Positions 28,147-37,756 of a stretch of DNA of 61,810 bases are shown in pieces. A program made the translations under genes and the position numbers. The notes under the pieces were generated by a model, which ran no database searches, was not told where the DNA came from, and saw only the letters and a program-made list of their open reading frames with translations. Position 1 is the stretch's first letter. Every line of letters starts with the position of its first letter. The stretch covers positions 1 through 61,810 of the forward strand of contig JAOTRV010000027.1 of assembly GCA_030247575.1 (NCBI GenBank), written 5' to 3'. This DNA is from Sulfuritalea sp. Its GTDB lineage: Bacteria; Pseudomonadota; Gammaproteobacteria; Burkholderiales; Rhodocyclaceae.

Positions 28147-28380
28147 GGGTAAATCCTCCGGGTATGGTTTTATTGAGGGGTGAAGCTTACAACACTCCGG
28201 GCTCACGAGTCGGATCGTGAATCCTTGCCCGGAATTCCTGTATCGCTTTGCGGCCGCCGGACGGCCGGCCGCATGTGAGCGGCGCAGCCATCGGGAACGC
28301 GCTAGACTTCGACCAAGGTCCGACAGCGGATGGCGCTTCGTGACAGACTCATAATCGAAGGACCTTGCGCGGGACGGTCA
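28147..28380. other. intergenic region between divergent transporter operons
   Basis: 234 bases that must hold the promoters of the TRAP operon (minus) and the SulP gene (plus). I could not pick a convincing -35/-10 pair. An alternative SulP start at 28330 would shorten it to 183 bases. Confidence 0.4.
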
Positions 28381-30582
28381 ATGAAACTGCCAAAACTCGA
28401 AAACCCTGCCGGCGATTTTTGGGGCGGCTTCGCCGCCATGCTGGTGGCGCTGCCTTCGGCGATCGCCTACGGCGTCACGATCTATTCCGTACTCGGCGGC
28501 GCCCACGTTGCGATGGGGGCGCTGGCCGGCATTCTGGGCGCCACGGCGATCGGCCTCGTGGCCTCGTCCCTCGGCGGCACCAGCCGGCTGATTTCGGCTC
28601 CCTGCGCCCCGGCCGCGGCGGTGGCGTCTGCCTTCGCCATCGAGGCATTGCGCACCGGCGTGCCGGTGGATACGACGCTGCTGCTGCTCACGCTGCTCGG
28701 CCTTCTCGCCGGCCTGCTGCAGGTGCTGTTCGGCGTCCTGCGCCTGGGCCGCCTGATCAAGTACATGCCTTACACCGTGGTCAGCGGCTACCTGTCCGGG
28801 GTCGGGCTGATCATCATCGGCAGCCAGGTGCCGAAACTGCTCGGCACGCCCAAGGACCTGAACTTCTGGGGCGCGCTTTCCACGCCCGGGGCGTGGCGCT
28901 GGGAGGGCATCGTCGTCGGCGTCGTGACGATTGCCGTCATGGTGGGAGCCCCGCGCGTGATCAAGGCGGTGCCGGGAGCGGTTCTCGGCCTGATGGCGGG
29001 CGTTGCCGTCTACTTCGGCCTGGCTCTGCTGAATCCTGCGCTGCTGAGTCTGCAGGCCAACACACTGGTGGTCGGCGCGCTGGACAGCGGCGGCGGCGGC
29101 AGCTTCTTCGCCGGCCTCGCCGAGCGCTGGACGGCATTTTCCGCCGTCAGCCTGCAGCAGTTGGAGATGCTCGCCATACCGGCTCTGACCCTGGCGGTGC
29201 TGCTGTCGATCGACACCCTGAAAACCTGCGTGGTGCTCGACGCGCTGACCCGCTCACGCCACGATTCGAACCGCGAACTGATCGGGCAGGGCCTGGGCAA
29301 CCTCGCCTCGGGCGCGATCGGCGGCATTCCCGGCGCCGGTACCATGGGCGCGACGCTGGTGAATATTTCGGGCGGCGGCGCCAGCCGCTTTTCCGGCATG
29401 GTCGAGGGCGTGCTGGCGCTGCTCGCGTTTCTGCTGCTGGCGAACTTCATCTCGTGGGTGCCGGTGGCCGGTCTGGCCGGCATACTGATCGTGATCGGCA
29501 TCCGCATGATCGACCGCAACAGCCTCAATTACCTGAAGTCGCGCTCGACCATCCTCGATTTCGCGGTGATCGTCGCGGTGATCGGCACCGCGCTGACGGT
29601 GAGCCTGATCGCGGCATCCGGTATCGGCATCGTGCTCGCCGTGATGCTGTTCATTCGCGAGCAGATCGGCGGTTCCGTGATACGGCGCAAGCTGCTCGGC
29701 AACGAAACCTTCTCCAAGCGGATTCGCACCCACGAGGAAATGGAAATCCTCACCGCTCATGGCAGTCGTGCGGCGGTCATCGAATTGCAGGGCAGCCTGT
29801 TTTTCGGCACCGCCGACCAGCTCTACCGGAGCCTGGAGCCGGAACTGAAGTCGCGCGATTTCCTGATTCTCGACATGCGCCGCATCCAGACCGTGGATGT
29901 CACCGCGGCGCACCTGCTGGAACAGGTGAAGGACATGCTGGCCGAGCGCCACGGTTTCCTGATATTCAGCGCCATACCGGTGGCCCTGCCGTCGGGGCGC
30001 GACATGCAGCAATACTTCGACCAGGTCGGCCTGATTCGTCAGGACAGCCCGGTGCGGGTGTTTCCGGCGCTCGACGACGCGCTGGAATGGGTGGAGGATC
30101 GCATCATCCACGAGGCGGCGCTGCAGCGCGACGAGGAAGTTCCGCTGGAACTGCACGAGGTCGAACTGTTCGCCGGGCGCAAGGAGCAGACGCTGGCCGC
30201 GCTGGAGCAGTGCATGGAAAAGCGCAGCGTGAAGAAGGGCGAGACCATTTTCTCGCGCGGCGATTCCGGTGACGAAATGTTCCTCATCCGGCGCGGTGCG
30301 ATACGGTTGGTGTTGCCGCTGTCCGACCGTCAGTCGCACCATCTCGGCACCTTCGGGCGCGGCGCATTCTTCGGCGAGATGGCATTTCTCGATGGCGCGG
30401 TGCGTTCGGCGGACGCCGTGGCCTTCGCCGACACCGACCTGTACGTGCTGTCGCGCCGCGCCTTCGACAAGTTCGCCGAAGAGCACAAGAAACTGGGGCT
30501 GCGTCTGATGGAAGGCATTGCCAGCGTACTCGCCAGCCGGCTGCGCTACACCAACGCCGAACTGCGGGTGCTGGAATCCTGA
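28381..30582 (+). CDS. SulP-family anion transporter fused to STAS and cNMP-binding domains
   Basis: 733 residues from ATG 28381 (17 more if 28330 is used). Residues 1 to about 435 form the SulP membrane domain: GDFWGGFAAMLVALPSAIAYG, and GAIGGIPGAGTMGATLVNISGGG. The STAS domain (about 465-590) has AVIELQGSLFFGTADQL and FLILDMRRIQTVDVTAAHLLE. The C-terminal cNMP-binding fold (about 610-725) has RGDSGDEMFLIRRGAIRLV and GAFFGEMAFLDGAVRSADAVA. It likely exchanges sulfate, bicarbonate or dicarboxylate, gated by a nucleotide. The stop overlaps the next gene. Confidence 0.9.
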   Translation: MKLPKLENPAGDFWGGFAAMLVALPSAIAYGVTIYSVLGGAHVAMGALAGILGATAIGLVASSLGGTSRLISAPCAPAAAVASAFAIEALRTGVPVDTTLLLLTLLGLLAGLLQVLFGVLRLGRLIKYMPYTVVSGYLSGVGLIIIGSQVPKLLGTPKDLNFWGALSTPGAWRWEGIVVGVVTIAVMVGAPRVIKAVPGAVLGLMAGVAVYFGLALLNPALLSLQANTLVVGALDSGGGGSFFAGLAERWTAFSAVSLQQLEMLAIPALTLAVLLSIDTLKTCVVLDALTRSRHDSNRELIGQGLGNLASGAIGGIPGAGTMGATLVNISGGGASRFSGMVEGVLALLAFLLLANFISWVPVAGLAGILIVIGIRMIDRNSLNYLKSRSTILDFAVIVAVIGTALTVSLIAASGIGIVLAVMLFIREQIGGSVIRRKLLGNETFSKRIRTHEEMEILTAHGSRAAVIELQGSLFFGTADQLYRSLEPELKSRDFLILDMRRIQTVDVTAAHLLEQVKDMLAERHGFLIFSAIPVALPSGRDMQQYFDQVGLIRQDSPVRVFPALDDALEWVEDRIIHEAALQRDEEVPLELHEVELFAGRKEQTLAALEQCMEKRSVKKGETIFSRGDSGDEMFLIRRGAIRLVLPLSDRQSHHLGTFGRGAFFGEMAFLDGAVRSADAVAFADTDLYVLSRRAFDKFAEEHKKLGLRLMEGIASVLASRLRYTNAELRVLES

Positions 30583-31394
30583 GGCCGAACTTCGCACGGG
30601 CAACCCGCCTGCTGCTCGTCCTCCTGCTCGGCGGAACCTCCCTCGCGGCAGCCGCGAACGAGGCAAACTGGCTGTCTCCCGCGCGGCTGGTGGACAGCTT
30701 TGTCGAGGTGGCGCTGCGCAGCGCGTATTCGACGCGGAAGCATTCCGTGCGCAAATGGGCCGTTCCGGTGGACTATTCCATCGTGCATCATGTCGGCGAC
30801 GAGATGCTGCACACCCGGTTGATCGAGAGGCATTTCCGGCATCTGGCCGAGATCACCGGCCTGAGCATCCAGCCGGCGCCAAGCCCGGTCGCCGCAAACT
30901 TCATCGTGGTGCTGACCAGGGAAGAATCGCTGGTGGGCGACCTGTTGCGCTACTACGGCACGCATTCGACGCTGCAGCACGAGCCTCTGTTTCGGCACAG
31001 CATATGCATGGTGATGTTCGCCACCGACCGCAAGGGTTCGATCGTGCGCGCCGTGGCGGTGATACCGGTGGACCGGGCGCGGTCTCGCGGAGTCCTGGCT
31101 TCCTGCCTGGCCGAGGAGCTCACCCATGCCATGGGCTTGCCCAACGACTCGCCCAAGATGTTTCCTTCGATCTTCAGCATCAGCTCCCGGCAGGCCTATC
31201 TCACCGGTCTCGACGTCCTGCTGTTGCGGATGCTCTACGATCCGCGCGTCAAGGTCGGCGGGGACGAAAGGAACCTGCGGCCGATACTGGAGACGATCGC
31301 CGGCGAATTCGAGCGCGACAACGGGTTCGGGAGCGCCGGCCAACTCGCGGAGGAAGGCGGTCTTGCGGCCTTCAGGCTCGGGGCGGGGGAGTGA
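30579..31394 (+). CDS. DUF2927 secreted protein, unusual start
   Basis: The mature part has the DUF2927 pattern: FIVVLTREE, ICMVMFATDRKG, SCLAEELTHAMGLPNDSPKMFPSIF and LDVLLLRMLYDPRVK; EELTHAMG resembles a degenerate metalloprotease helix. A clear signal peptide (RPNFARATRLLLVLLLGG..SLAAA) precedes it in frame, but no ATG, GTG or TTG lies before it. The most likely start is a CTG at 30579 overlapping the SulP stop (CTGA), or an ATC just before it. The shorter form from GTG 30690 would lose the signal peptide. About 271 residues if the CTG is used. Confidence 0.65.
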   Translation: MRPNFARATRLLLVLLLGGTSLAAAANEANWLSPARLVDSFVEVALRSAYSTRKHSVRKWAVPVDYSIVHHVGDEMLHTRLIERHFRHLAEITGLSIQPAPSPVAANFIVVLTREESLVGDLLRYYGTHSTLQHEPLFRHSICMVMFATDRKGSIVRAVAVIPVDRARSRGVLASCLAEELTHAMGLPNDSPKMFPSIFSISSRQAYLTGLDVLLLRMLYDPRVKVGGDERNLRPILETIAGEFERDNGFGSAGQLAEEGGLAAFRLGAGE

Positions 31395-31483
31395 TTGCGC
31401 TCGCGAGCGGGCGGGCGTAGCATGAACTCGTGGCATGTGTTGGTCATATCGCTTTCGATATAGGGCAACCGGCAGAGGGCCAA

Positions 31484-32891
31484 ATGAAGAAAATGATTCG
31501 CGAGTTCATGGCATCCGAAAGGGACGCGGCAGACGAGTTCCCGGAGTTGCTGGTCGGCGGAACGCGGCCCGTACCTGAGCGCTTCTCTCTGGGCGATTCT
31601 CGCCGGAGCGGCGGTCTTTTTGCTGCTCGTGCTGGATACGCCGATGCAAACTCCGGGGCGCGTGTCCATCGTTTTCGGCGTGGCGATTCTCGCCGTCGGC
31701 GGGCAAGTGGTCTATCGCTTGCGCGGAGTGATTCCGGCCCTGCGCATGCTGGCGATCGGCGGCTGGCTGCTCGTTACCGTGGCGGGTTTCGTCACCGAAG
31801 GCATCCGCTCGGCGATTCTGGTGGCCTATCCGCTCATATTGATCGTCGCCGGATGGATGCTCGGACCCCGGTATTGCCTCGGCCTGCTCGGCGCCAGCTG
31901 TGCCGCCCTGGTGCTCCTCGCCGTAAGCCAGCAGACCGGTCTGACGGACGTCAGCTTGTCCTTGTCCCCGATCATGGTGGCGCTCGTGCATGTGATGGTG
32001 CTGGTCATCAGCGCCGTGCTGACCGTGTATCTGCTGATACTGTTCCGCGAGCGCTACGCCGAAATGCGCCGCTTGAACCGCGAGATCGAGGGGCACCTCA
32101 AGGCCGTCGAAAAGCGCGAAGGCTTCCTGCGCACGCTGCTGGACAACTTTCCGTTCATGGTCTGGCTGAAGGACGAAGAGGGCCGCTATCTTGCGGTGAA
32201 TCAGGCTTTTCTCGACGGCTTCGGCTGGCCCTCGGCGGCAACCGTGGTGGGCAAGACCGATCTGGACATCGCCGTTTCGAACCTGGCCGGAGAGTACCGG
32301 GCGGGAGGGCTGGAAGTGTTCACCAGCAGTACCGTCAAACCTGTCGAGGAGCTGATCGAAATGGGCGGGCGCTGGCGCTGGTGCGAGACCAGCAAGGCGC
32401 CGGTGCTGGTCGATGGCAAGGTCATCGGCATGGTCGGCTACGCCCGCGACATCACGGAGCGGCGGGCGGCGGAAGCCGAGATTGCCCAGTCGCGGAACCT
32501 TTTCCGCGCCATCGTCGATACCGTGCCGGTAAGGGTTTTCTGGAAGGATCGCAACCTGCGCTATCTCGGCTGCAACGAGGCGTTCGCCAGGGATGCCGGC
32601 CTGGCGCACCCGAAGGACGTGATCGGCAAGGACGACTATCGGCTGGCCTGGGCGGACCAGGCGCAGTCCTATCGCGCCAACGACCTCGCCGTCATGGCAT
32701 CCGGCGTGCCCAAGCTTTCGTTTGAAACGGAGCAGACGACGCCGAAGGGCGAGGTGAGATCGGTGCGCATGTCGATGGTTCCGCTGCGGAACGAGGAAGA
32801 CGACATCATCGGCGTGCTGGGCATGTACGAGGACATCACCGACGGCAAGCGCCTTGCCGAGGAACTCAAGCGGGCGCGTTCGCTTCCCTGA
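31484..32891 (+). pseudogene. PAS-domain membrane sensor, frameshifted N-terminus and no output domain
   Basis: The frame 31620-32891 (423 residues from a TTG) encodes about five membrane helices, then two PAS domains (NFPFMVWLKDEEGRYLAVNQAF; VRVFWKDRNLRYLGCNEAF) ending in EDITDGKRLAEELKRARSLP. The frame opens in the middle of the first helix. In-frame sequence upstream (PYLSASLWAILAGAAVFL) clearly continues the helix back to about 31565, yet a TGA at 31494 cuts it off without a start. The likely N-terminus MKKMIREFMASERDAADEFP starts at ATG 31484 in another frame, so a frameshift near 31565 is needed. No kinase or GGDEF domain follows. Confidence 0.6.
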
Positions 32892-32909
32892 CAAGGCAAG
32901 CCGGGAAGA

Positions 32910-34151
32910 TTAGACCACTCCCGCCGCGCGCAGTGCCGCGATGTCTTCCGCGCTGCGGCCCAATTCACGCAATACGGCCTCGGTATCCTGCCCCAGTAGT
33001 GGCGGCGCCAGCCTGTAATCGATCGGCGTTGCGGAGAAGCGGATCGGGTTGGTCACCTGCGGCGCGCTGCCGCCCGCGGCATGCGGCATCTCGACCCGCA
33101 GGCCGCGATGCAGTATCTGGGGATCGGCGAACACGTCCGCCAGATCGTTGATCGGGCCGCAAGGCACGGCGGCATTTTCCAGCAGGGCGATCCATGCCGC
33201 GGTGGTCTTCATCACCGTGGTCTGGCGCAGCAGCGGCAGCAACTCGGCGCGATGTTTCACCCGCGCCGCGTTGGTGGCGAAGCGCTCGTCGCTGCTCCAC
33301 TCGACATGGCCGGCAAGCTCGCAGAAGCGTGCGAACTGGCCGTCGTTGCCGATGGCGAGGATCATGTCGCCGTCTGCCGTGGGAAAATCCTGGTAGGGCA
33401 CGATGTTGGGATGGCCGTTGCCCATGCGGCGCGGCGGCTTGCCTGACACCAGATAGTTCATCGCCTGGTTGGCCAGGCAGGCCACCTGCACGTCGAGCAG
33501 CGCGAGGTCGATGTGCTGGCCCTGGCCGGTCTGCTCGCGATGCGCCAGTGCAGCCTGGATGGCGACCGTGGCGTAGAGGCCGGTGAGAATGTCGGTCAGC
33601 GCGACGCCGACTTTTTGCGGGCCGGCGCCTTCCTCGTCCTCGGCGCGGCCGGTCACGCTCATCAGGCCGCCCATGCCCTGAATCAGGAAATCGTAGCCGG
33701 CACGCGCGGCATAGGGGCCGTCCTGGCCGAAGCCGGTGATCGAGCAATACACGAGTCTGGGATTGATCTTCGACAGGCTGGCATAGTCGAGGCCGTAGGC
33801 CTTGAGCCCGCCGACCTTGAAGTTCTCCAGCACCACGTCGGAGCGCGCGGCGAGGTCCCTCACGATGGCCTGTCCCGCCGGCTGCGTGATGTCGACGGAG
33901 AGCGAGCGCTTGTTGCGGTTGGTGCACAGGAAATAGGCGGCGTCGGTGGTCGGCTGGCCCTCACCGTCGGCCAGCCAGGGCGGCCCCCAGCCGCGCGTGT
34001 CGTCGCCACCCTTGCCATTCTCGCCGGGGCGCTCGACCTTGATCACGTCGGCGCCGAGGTCACCCAGCAATTGCGAGGCCCAGGGGCCGGCCAGCACGCG
34101 CGAGAGGTCGAGGACCCTGACCTGCCGCAAGGGTCCGGTCGGCGCTGCCAT
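32910..34151 (-). CDS. CaiB/BaiF-family CoA-transferase
   Basis: 413 residues. RVLDLSRVLAGPWASQLLGDLGADVIKVE is the usual N-terminus; VLENFKVGGLKAYGLDY and the conserved Asp in HIDLALLDVQVA (nucleophile region) follow. Class III CoA-transferases move CoA between acids such as oxalate, succinate or carnitine; the substrate here is unknown. The start overlaps the stop of the chalcone-isomerase-like gene by 1 base (TGATG), so they are co-translated. Convergent with the damaged PAS gene. Confidence 0.92.
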   Translation of the reverse strand: MAAPTGPLRQVRVLDLSRVLAGPWASQLLGDLGADVIKVERPGENGKGGDDTRGWGPPWLADGEGQPTTDAAYFLCTNRNKRSLSVDITQPAGQAIVRDLAARSDVVLENFKVGGLKAYGLDYASLSKINPRLVYCSITGFGQDGPYAARAGYDFLIQGMGGLMSVTGRAEDEEGAGPQKVGVALTDILTGLYATVAIQAALAHREQTGQGQHIDLALLDVQVACLANQAMNYLVSGKPPRRMGNGHPNIVPYQDFPTADGDMILAIGNDGQFARFCELAGHVEWSSDERFATNAARVKHRAELLPLLRQTTVMKTTAAWIALLENAAVPCGPINDLADVFADPQILHRGLRVEMPHAAGGSAPQVTNPIRFSATPIDYRLAPPLLGQDTEAVLRELGRSAEDIAALRAAGVV

Positions 34152-34735
34152 CAGGAGGCCGTCTTGCCGAGCAGGTTCTGCTTGAGGTCATCCTGGATCG
34201 GTTGGTCGCCGAGCCAGATCTTGAGCAGGGCGCGGTAGAAGTCTTCACCGGCCACATCCTCGCCTTTCTTTTCGCCGCCGATCGTCAGGCGCGTAACGCC
34301 GCCGCCGACGTCGGGCAGCCAGTCGAGATGAACGGCTGTGCCCTTGGTCACGGCGCCGGCGGCAATCATGGTCGCCTTGAAGGCTTCGATGCGGGCGTTG
34401 AGCGGAACGATTTCCTGCTCGCTGTGATTCTTTTGTATTCCGCTGGCCAGCGCGCCGGCAAAGGTTTCGCCCGACGCATCGCGCAACAGGACCATGCGGA
34501 TACGCTTGGCTCCCTTCATCGCCAGCACCTCGGTCGTCGCCGCAGCCTTCTGCGGCAGGTACAAGGCCATGGCATAGCCCTTGATGAACAGCACCTTGCG
34601 CATCCCGGCGCCGTTGATCACCGTGTCGCCGGCACCGACTTTTGCCTTGTCGTCGAACTTCACGTCGCCCACTTCGAGCGCGGCAAACGCGGGCAGGGAT
34701 AGGGCCAGCAGCAGTATGGCAAGCAGCTTGTTCAT
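34151..34735 (-). CDS. chalcone isomerase-like periplasmic protein
   Basis: 194 residues with a signal peptide (MNKLLAILLLALSLPAFA). NGAGMRKVLFIKGYAMALYLPQK and GIQKNHSEQEIVPLN match the bacterial chalcone-isomerase-like family, which has the fold but not a known enzymatic role. The segment KVGAGDTVI just before NGAGMR is encoded by a dispersed-motif copy, in place of the QVGG-type sequence usual in relatives. It is translationally coupled to the CoA-transferase. Confidence 0.87.
   Translation of the reverse strand: MNKLLAILLLALSLPAFAALEVGDVKFDDKAKVGAGDTVINGAGMRKVLFIKGYAMALYLPQKAAATTEVLAMKGAKRIRMVLLRDASGETFAGALASGIQKNHSEQEIVPLNARIEAFKATMIAAGAVTKGTAVHLDWLPDVGGGVTRLTIGGEKKGEDVAGEDFYRALLKIWLGDQPIQDDLKQNLLGKTAS
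34617..34643 (+). repeat. dispersed motif, copy 7 (inside chalcone isomerase-like gene)
   Basis: ATCACCGTGTCGCC then GGCACCGACTTTT, about 5 differences from consensus; read antisense as KVGAGDTVI. Confidence 0.75.
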
Positions 34736-34827
34736 CTGTTTCTCCTCGGGAATGGACAGTCCGGCGCCATCATACCGCCGCCGCCGGCATGCTATGGTTG
34801 TGCCATCGATCGGTGGGGGGGAATGTC

Positions 34828-36237
34828 ATGCGAAGAGGCTTGCTGAGTGTCGGGTTTTTCGTGGCGGCCACGGTCCAGGCTGCCGAGCCGGCGCGCGATC
34901 TCGCGTCCGGCGCGGCGGATCGCGAAGCCGTGGCGGTGACGGTGTACAACGACGATCTGGCGCTGGTCAAGGAACGCCGCCGGGTGGATCTACCGGCGGG
35001 ACTGGCGCGCCTGTCGCTGCGCGAAGTGGCGGCGCAAATGCGCCCTGAAACGGCGCTGCTGCGCGCGGTTTCCGGGCAGCCGCTGAGCCTCGTCGAACAG
35101 AATTTCGATTTCGATCTGCTGACGCCGCAAAAGCTGCTGGAGAAATATGTCGGGCGCGAGGTGACGGTGATCCGTTCCCACCCGACCACCGGCGAGGAAA
35201 GGCGCGAGAAGGCCACCGTGCTGGCCGCCGGACAAGGCACGGTACTGCGCTTTGCCGACCGCATCGAAACCGGCGTGCCGGGCCGCCTGGCCTTCGATTC
35301 GGTGCCGCCCAACCTGCGCGACCGGCCGACGCTCTCGGTCCTGCTCGAAGCGGCAGGCGGCAGGCAGGCGGTCGAGCTTTCCTATCTCACCGGCGGCCTG
35401 TCGTGGAAGGCCGACTATGTCGCCAACCTGTCGACCGACGGCAAGAGCCTCGACCTCAACGGCTGGGTGACGCTGACCAATCGCAGCGGCGCCGGTTTCG
35501 ACAACGCGACCCTGCAACTGGTCGCCGGCACGGTGAATCGCGTGCGGCAGCCCGAGCTGCAAAAAGTCTATGCCATGGCCGCAGCGGCGCCGCGCGCCAA
35601 GGCGCAGGAAGCCACGCAGGAGGCGCTGATGGATTACCACCTCTACAGCTTCGAGCGGCCGACCGGCATCGCCGACAACCAGACCAAGCAGCTGGCCCTG
35701 CTCTCGGCCAGTGCGGTGCCGGTGCGCCGCGAATATCTGCTGGCCGGCAACGACTGGTACTACAGAGACCGCTACGCCCAAATCGGCCAGAAAATGAAGC
35801 CGGCGGTCTTCCTCGAGTTCGAGAACAAGGGCGGACAGCTGGGCAAGCCGCTGCCGGCCGGCATCGTGCGGGTCTATGCCAGGGACAGCAAGGGCGCGGC
35901 GCAGTTCGTCGGCGAGGATCGCATCGCGCACACGGCGAAGAACGAAAAGCTGAAGCTGAGATTGGGCGAGGCCTTCGACATCACCGCGGAGCGCAAACAG
36001 ACCAGCTACCGCAAGATCACCGACAACGTCGTCGAGACGGCCTACCGGATCGACCTGCGCAACGCCAAGGACGAGGCCGTGACGGTGCGCGTGCAGGAGC
36101 CGCTGCCCGGCGACTGGGAAATGCTGCAGGAAAGCCAGAAGCACACCAAGGAGTCGTCGCGCGTGGCCTCATGGAATGTCGCGGTCCCGGCGGGCGGCGC
36201 CGCGGTACTGGAATACGGCATCCGCGTACGCTGGTAG
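34828..36237 (+). CDS. DUF4139 domain protein, secreted
   Basis: 469 residues from ATG 34828. Signal peptide MRRGLLSVGFFVAATVQA. VAVTVYNDDLALVKERRRVDLPAG is the N-terminal DUF4140/4139 pattern, GLSWKADYVANL and GWVTLTNRSGAGFDNATLQLVAG the central one; the C-terminus is beta-rich (VASWNVAVPAGGAAVLEYGIRV). Family members are outer-surface or periplasmic proteins of unknown function, some linked to mucoidy. It is divergent from the chalcone-isomerase-like gene. Confidence 0.88.
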   Translation: MRRGLLSVGFFVAATVQAAEPARDLASGAADREAVAVTVYNDDLALVKERRRVDLPAGLARLSLREVAAQMRPETALLRAVSGQPLSLVEQNFDFDLLTPQKLLEKYVGREVTVIRSHPTTGEERREKATVLAAGQGTVLRFADRIETGVPGRLAFDSVPPNLRDRPTLSVLLEAAGGRQAVELSYLTGGLSWKADYVANLSTDGKSLDLNGWVTLTNRSGAGFDNATLQLVAGTVNRVRQPELQKVYAMAAAAPRAKAQEATQEALMDYHLYSFERPTGIADNQTKQLALLSASAVPVRREYLLAGNDWYYRDRYAQIGQKMKPAVFLEFENKGGQLGKPLPAGIVRVYARDSKGAAQFVGEDRIAHTAKNEKLKLRLGEAFDITAERKQTSYRKITDNVVETAYRIDLRNAKDEAVTVRVQEPLPGDWEMLQESQKHTKESSRVASWNVAVPAGGAAVLEYGIRVRW

Positions 36238-36249
36238 GGAGCTTGGCAA

Positions 36250-36471
36250 ATGGCGCCCTGCGGCGGCGATCCGAGCATCTGCATCGATTTCGCGGTCCTC
36301 TTCATTGCGGAATATCTCAAGGAGTGGACCACGCTCTCGGAGCTGCTGCTGTTGCTCGGACTCCTGCTCAAGCTGCGCGCCGACCGGCGCAAAGCCGCCG
36401 AAGACGCATACGCGACGCAGCTCGGAATCTACGCCGACAAACGCAGCGAGGAGGCGCAGTACCGGCACTGA
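36250..36471 (+). CDS. small hypothetical protein
   Basis: 73 residues. ATG 36250 follows AGGGAG by 8 bases, a good ribosome site that overlaps the previous stop. One hydrophobic helix (LSELLLLLGLLLKL) is followed by a charged tail (RADRRKAAEDAYATQLGIYADKRSEE). I do not recognise it. The tight spacing after the DUF4139 gene and the ribosome site support expression. Confidence 0.5.
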   Translation: MAPCGGDPSICIDFAVLFIAEYLKEWTTLSELLLLLGLLLKLRADRRKAAEDAYATQLGIYADKRSEEAQYRH

Positions 36472-36499
36472 ACGCGCCGGGGCAGGGAAGTTTGGCGGC

Positions 36500-37756
36500 T
36501 CAGCCGCGAATTTCGCCGTCGCCGAGCACGATCCACTTCTGCGAGGTGAGGCCTTCGAGTCCGACCGGGCCGCGGGCGTGGAACTTGTCGGTGGAAATGC
36601 CGATCTCGGCGCCGAGGCCGTATTCGAAGCCGTCGGCGAAGCGGGTCGAGGCATTGATCATGACCGATGCCGAATCCACCTCGCGCAGGAAACGCATGGC
36701 GTGGGTGTAGTTTTCGGTGACGATGGCATCGGTGTGCTGCGAGGAATACTTGTTGATGTGCTCGATCGCCTCGCCGACGTCGGCGACGATCTTGACCGAG
36801 ATGATCGCGGCCAGGTATTCGGCGTAATAGTCTTCTTCGCTTGCCGCAACGGCTTGCGGCACCAGCTTGCGCGTTTCCTCGCAGCCGCGGATTTCGACGC
36901 CGCGGGCGGTGAGCATGTCGCAGAGAGTCGACGCCAGCGACACGGCGACGGAGCGCGCGATCAGCAGCGATTCGGCGGTGTTGCAGGTGCCGAGGCGCTG
37001 GGTCTTGGCGTTTTCGACGATGCGCAGCGCCTTGGCGCCATCGGCCGCGTCATCGACATAGACGTGGCAGTTGCCGTCGAGATGCTTGATCACCGGCACC
37101 CGCGCTTCCTTCGAGATGCGCTCGATCAGCCCCTTGCCGCCGCGCGGCACGATCACATCGACATATTCGGGCATGGCGACCAGATGGCCGACGGCCTCGC
37201 GGTCGGTGGTCTCGATCACCTGCACCGCGGTTGCGGGCAGGCCGGCGGCGGCCAGCCCGGCGCGCACGCAGCCGGCGATGGCCTGGTTGGCGCGCAGGGC
37301 TTCCTTGCCGCCGCGCAGGATCGCGGCGTTGCCCGACTTCAGGCACAGCGCCGCGGCGTCGGCGGTGACGTTGGGCCGCGCCTCGTAGATGATGCCGACC
37401 ACGCCGAGCGGGACGCGCATCTTGCCGACCTGGATGCCGGAAGGCCGGCGCTTCATGTCGCCGATCTCGCCGATCGGGTCGGGCAGCGCCGCGACCTGTT
37501 CGAGGCCCTGCGCCATCGCTTCGACGCTCTTTTCCGTCAGCGTCAGGCGGTCGATCAGCGCCGCATCGAGGCCGTTGGCGCGCGCCTCGGCGACATCGGC
37601 GGCATTGGCCGCAAGCAGTTCGGATGCGCGCGCGCGGATCGTGGCCGCCATGGCCAGCAGCGCGTTGTTCTTGGCGGCGGTCGAGGCCCGCGCCGTGGCA
37701 CGCGAAGCTTCGCGGGCGGCGCGGCCGACTTGCTGCATGTAGGTCTTTACATCCAT
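36500..37756 (-). CDS. proA: gamma-glutamyl phosphate reductase
   Basis: 418 residues, full length. [34 protein letters not shown] is the NADPH site; [13 protein letters not shown] holds the catalytic Cys; [12 protein letters not shown] ends the protein. It catalyses the second step of proline synthesis from glutamate. Its ATG overlaps the holA stop by 1 base (TAATG). Last gene of the leuS-lptE-holA-proA operon. Confidence 0.97.
   Translation of the reverse strand: MDVKTYMQQVGRAAREASRATARASTAAKNNALLAMAATIRARASELLAANAADVAEARANGLDAALIDRLTLTEKSVEAMAQGLEQVAALPDPIGEIGDMKRRPSGIQVGKMRVPLGVVGIIYEARPNVTADAAALCLKSGNAAILRGGKEALRANQAIAGCVRAGLAAAGLPATAVQVIETTDREAVGHLVAMPEYVDVIVPRGGKGLIERISKEARVPVIKHLDGNCHVYVDDAADGAKALRIVENAKTQRLGTCNTAESLLIARSVAVSLASTLCDMLTARGVEIRGCEETRKLVPQAVAASEEDYYAEYLAAIISVKIVADVGEAIEHINKYSSQHTDAIVTENYTHAMRFLREVDSASVMINASTRFADGFEYGLGAEIGISTDKFHARGPVGLEGLTSQKWIVLGDGEIRG

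Noticed and set aside
33600-33625. possible motif copy in the CoA-transferase gene
   Set aside because: Only the end GCCGACTTT matches; KVGVALTDI is normal in this family.
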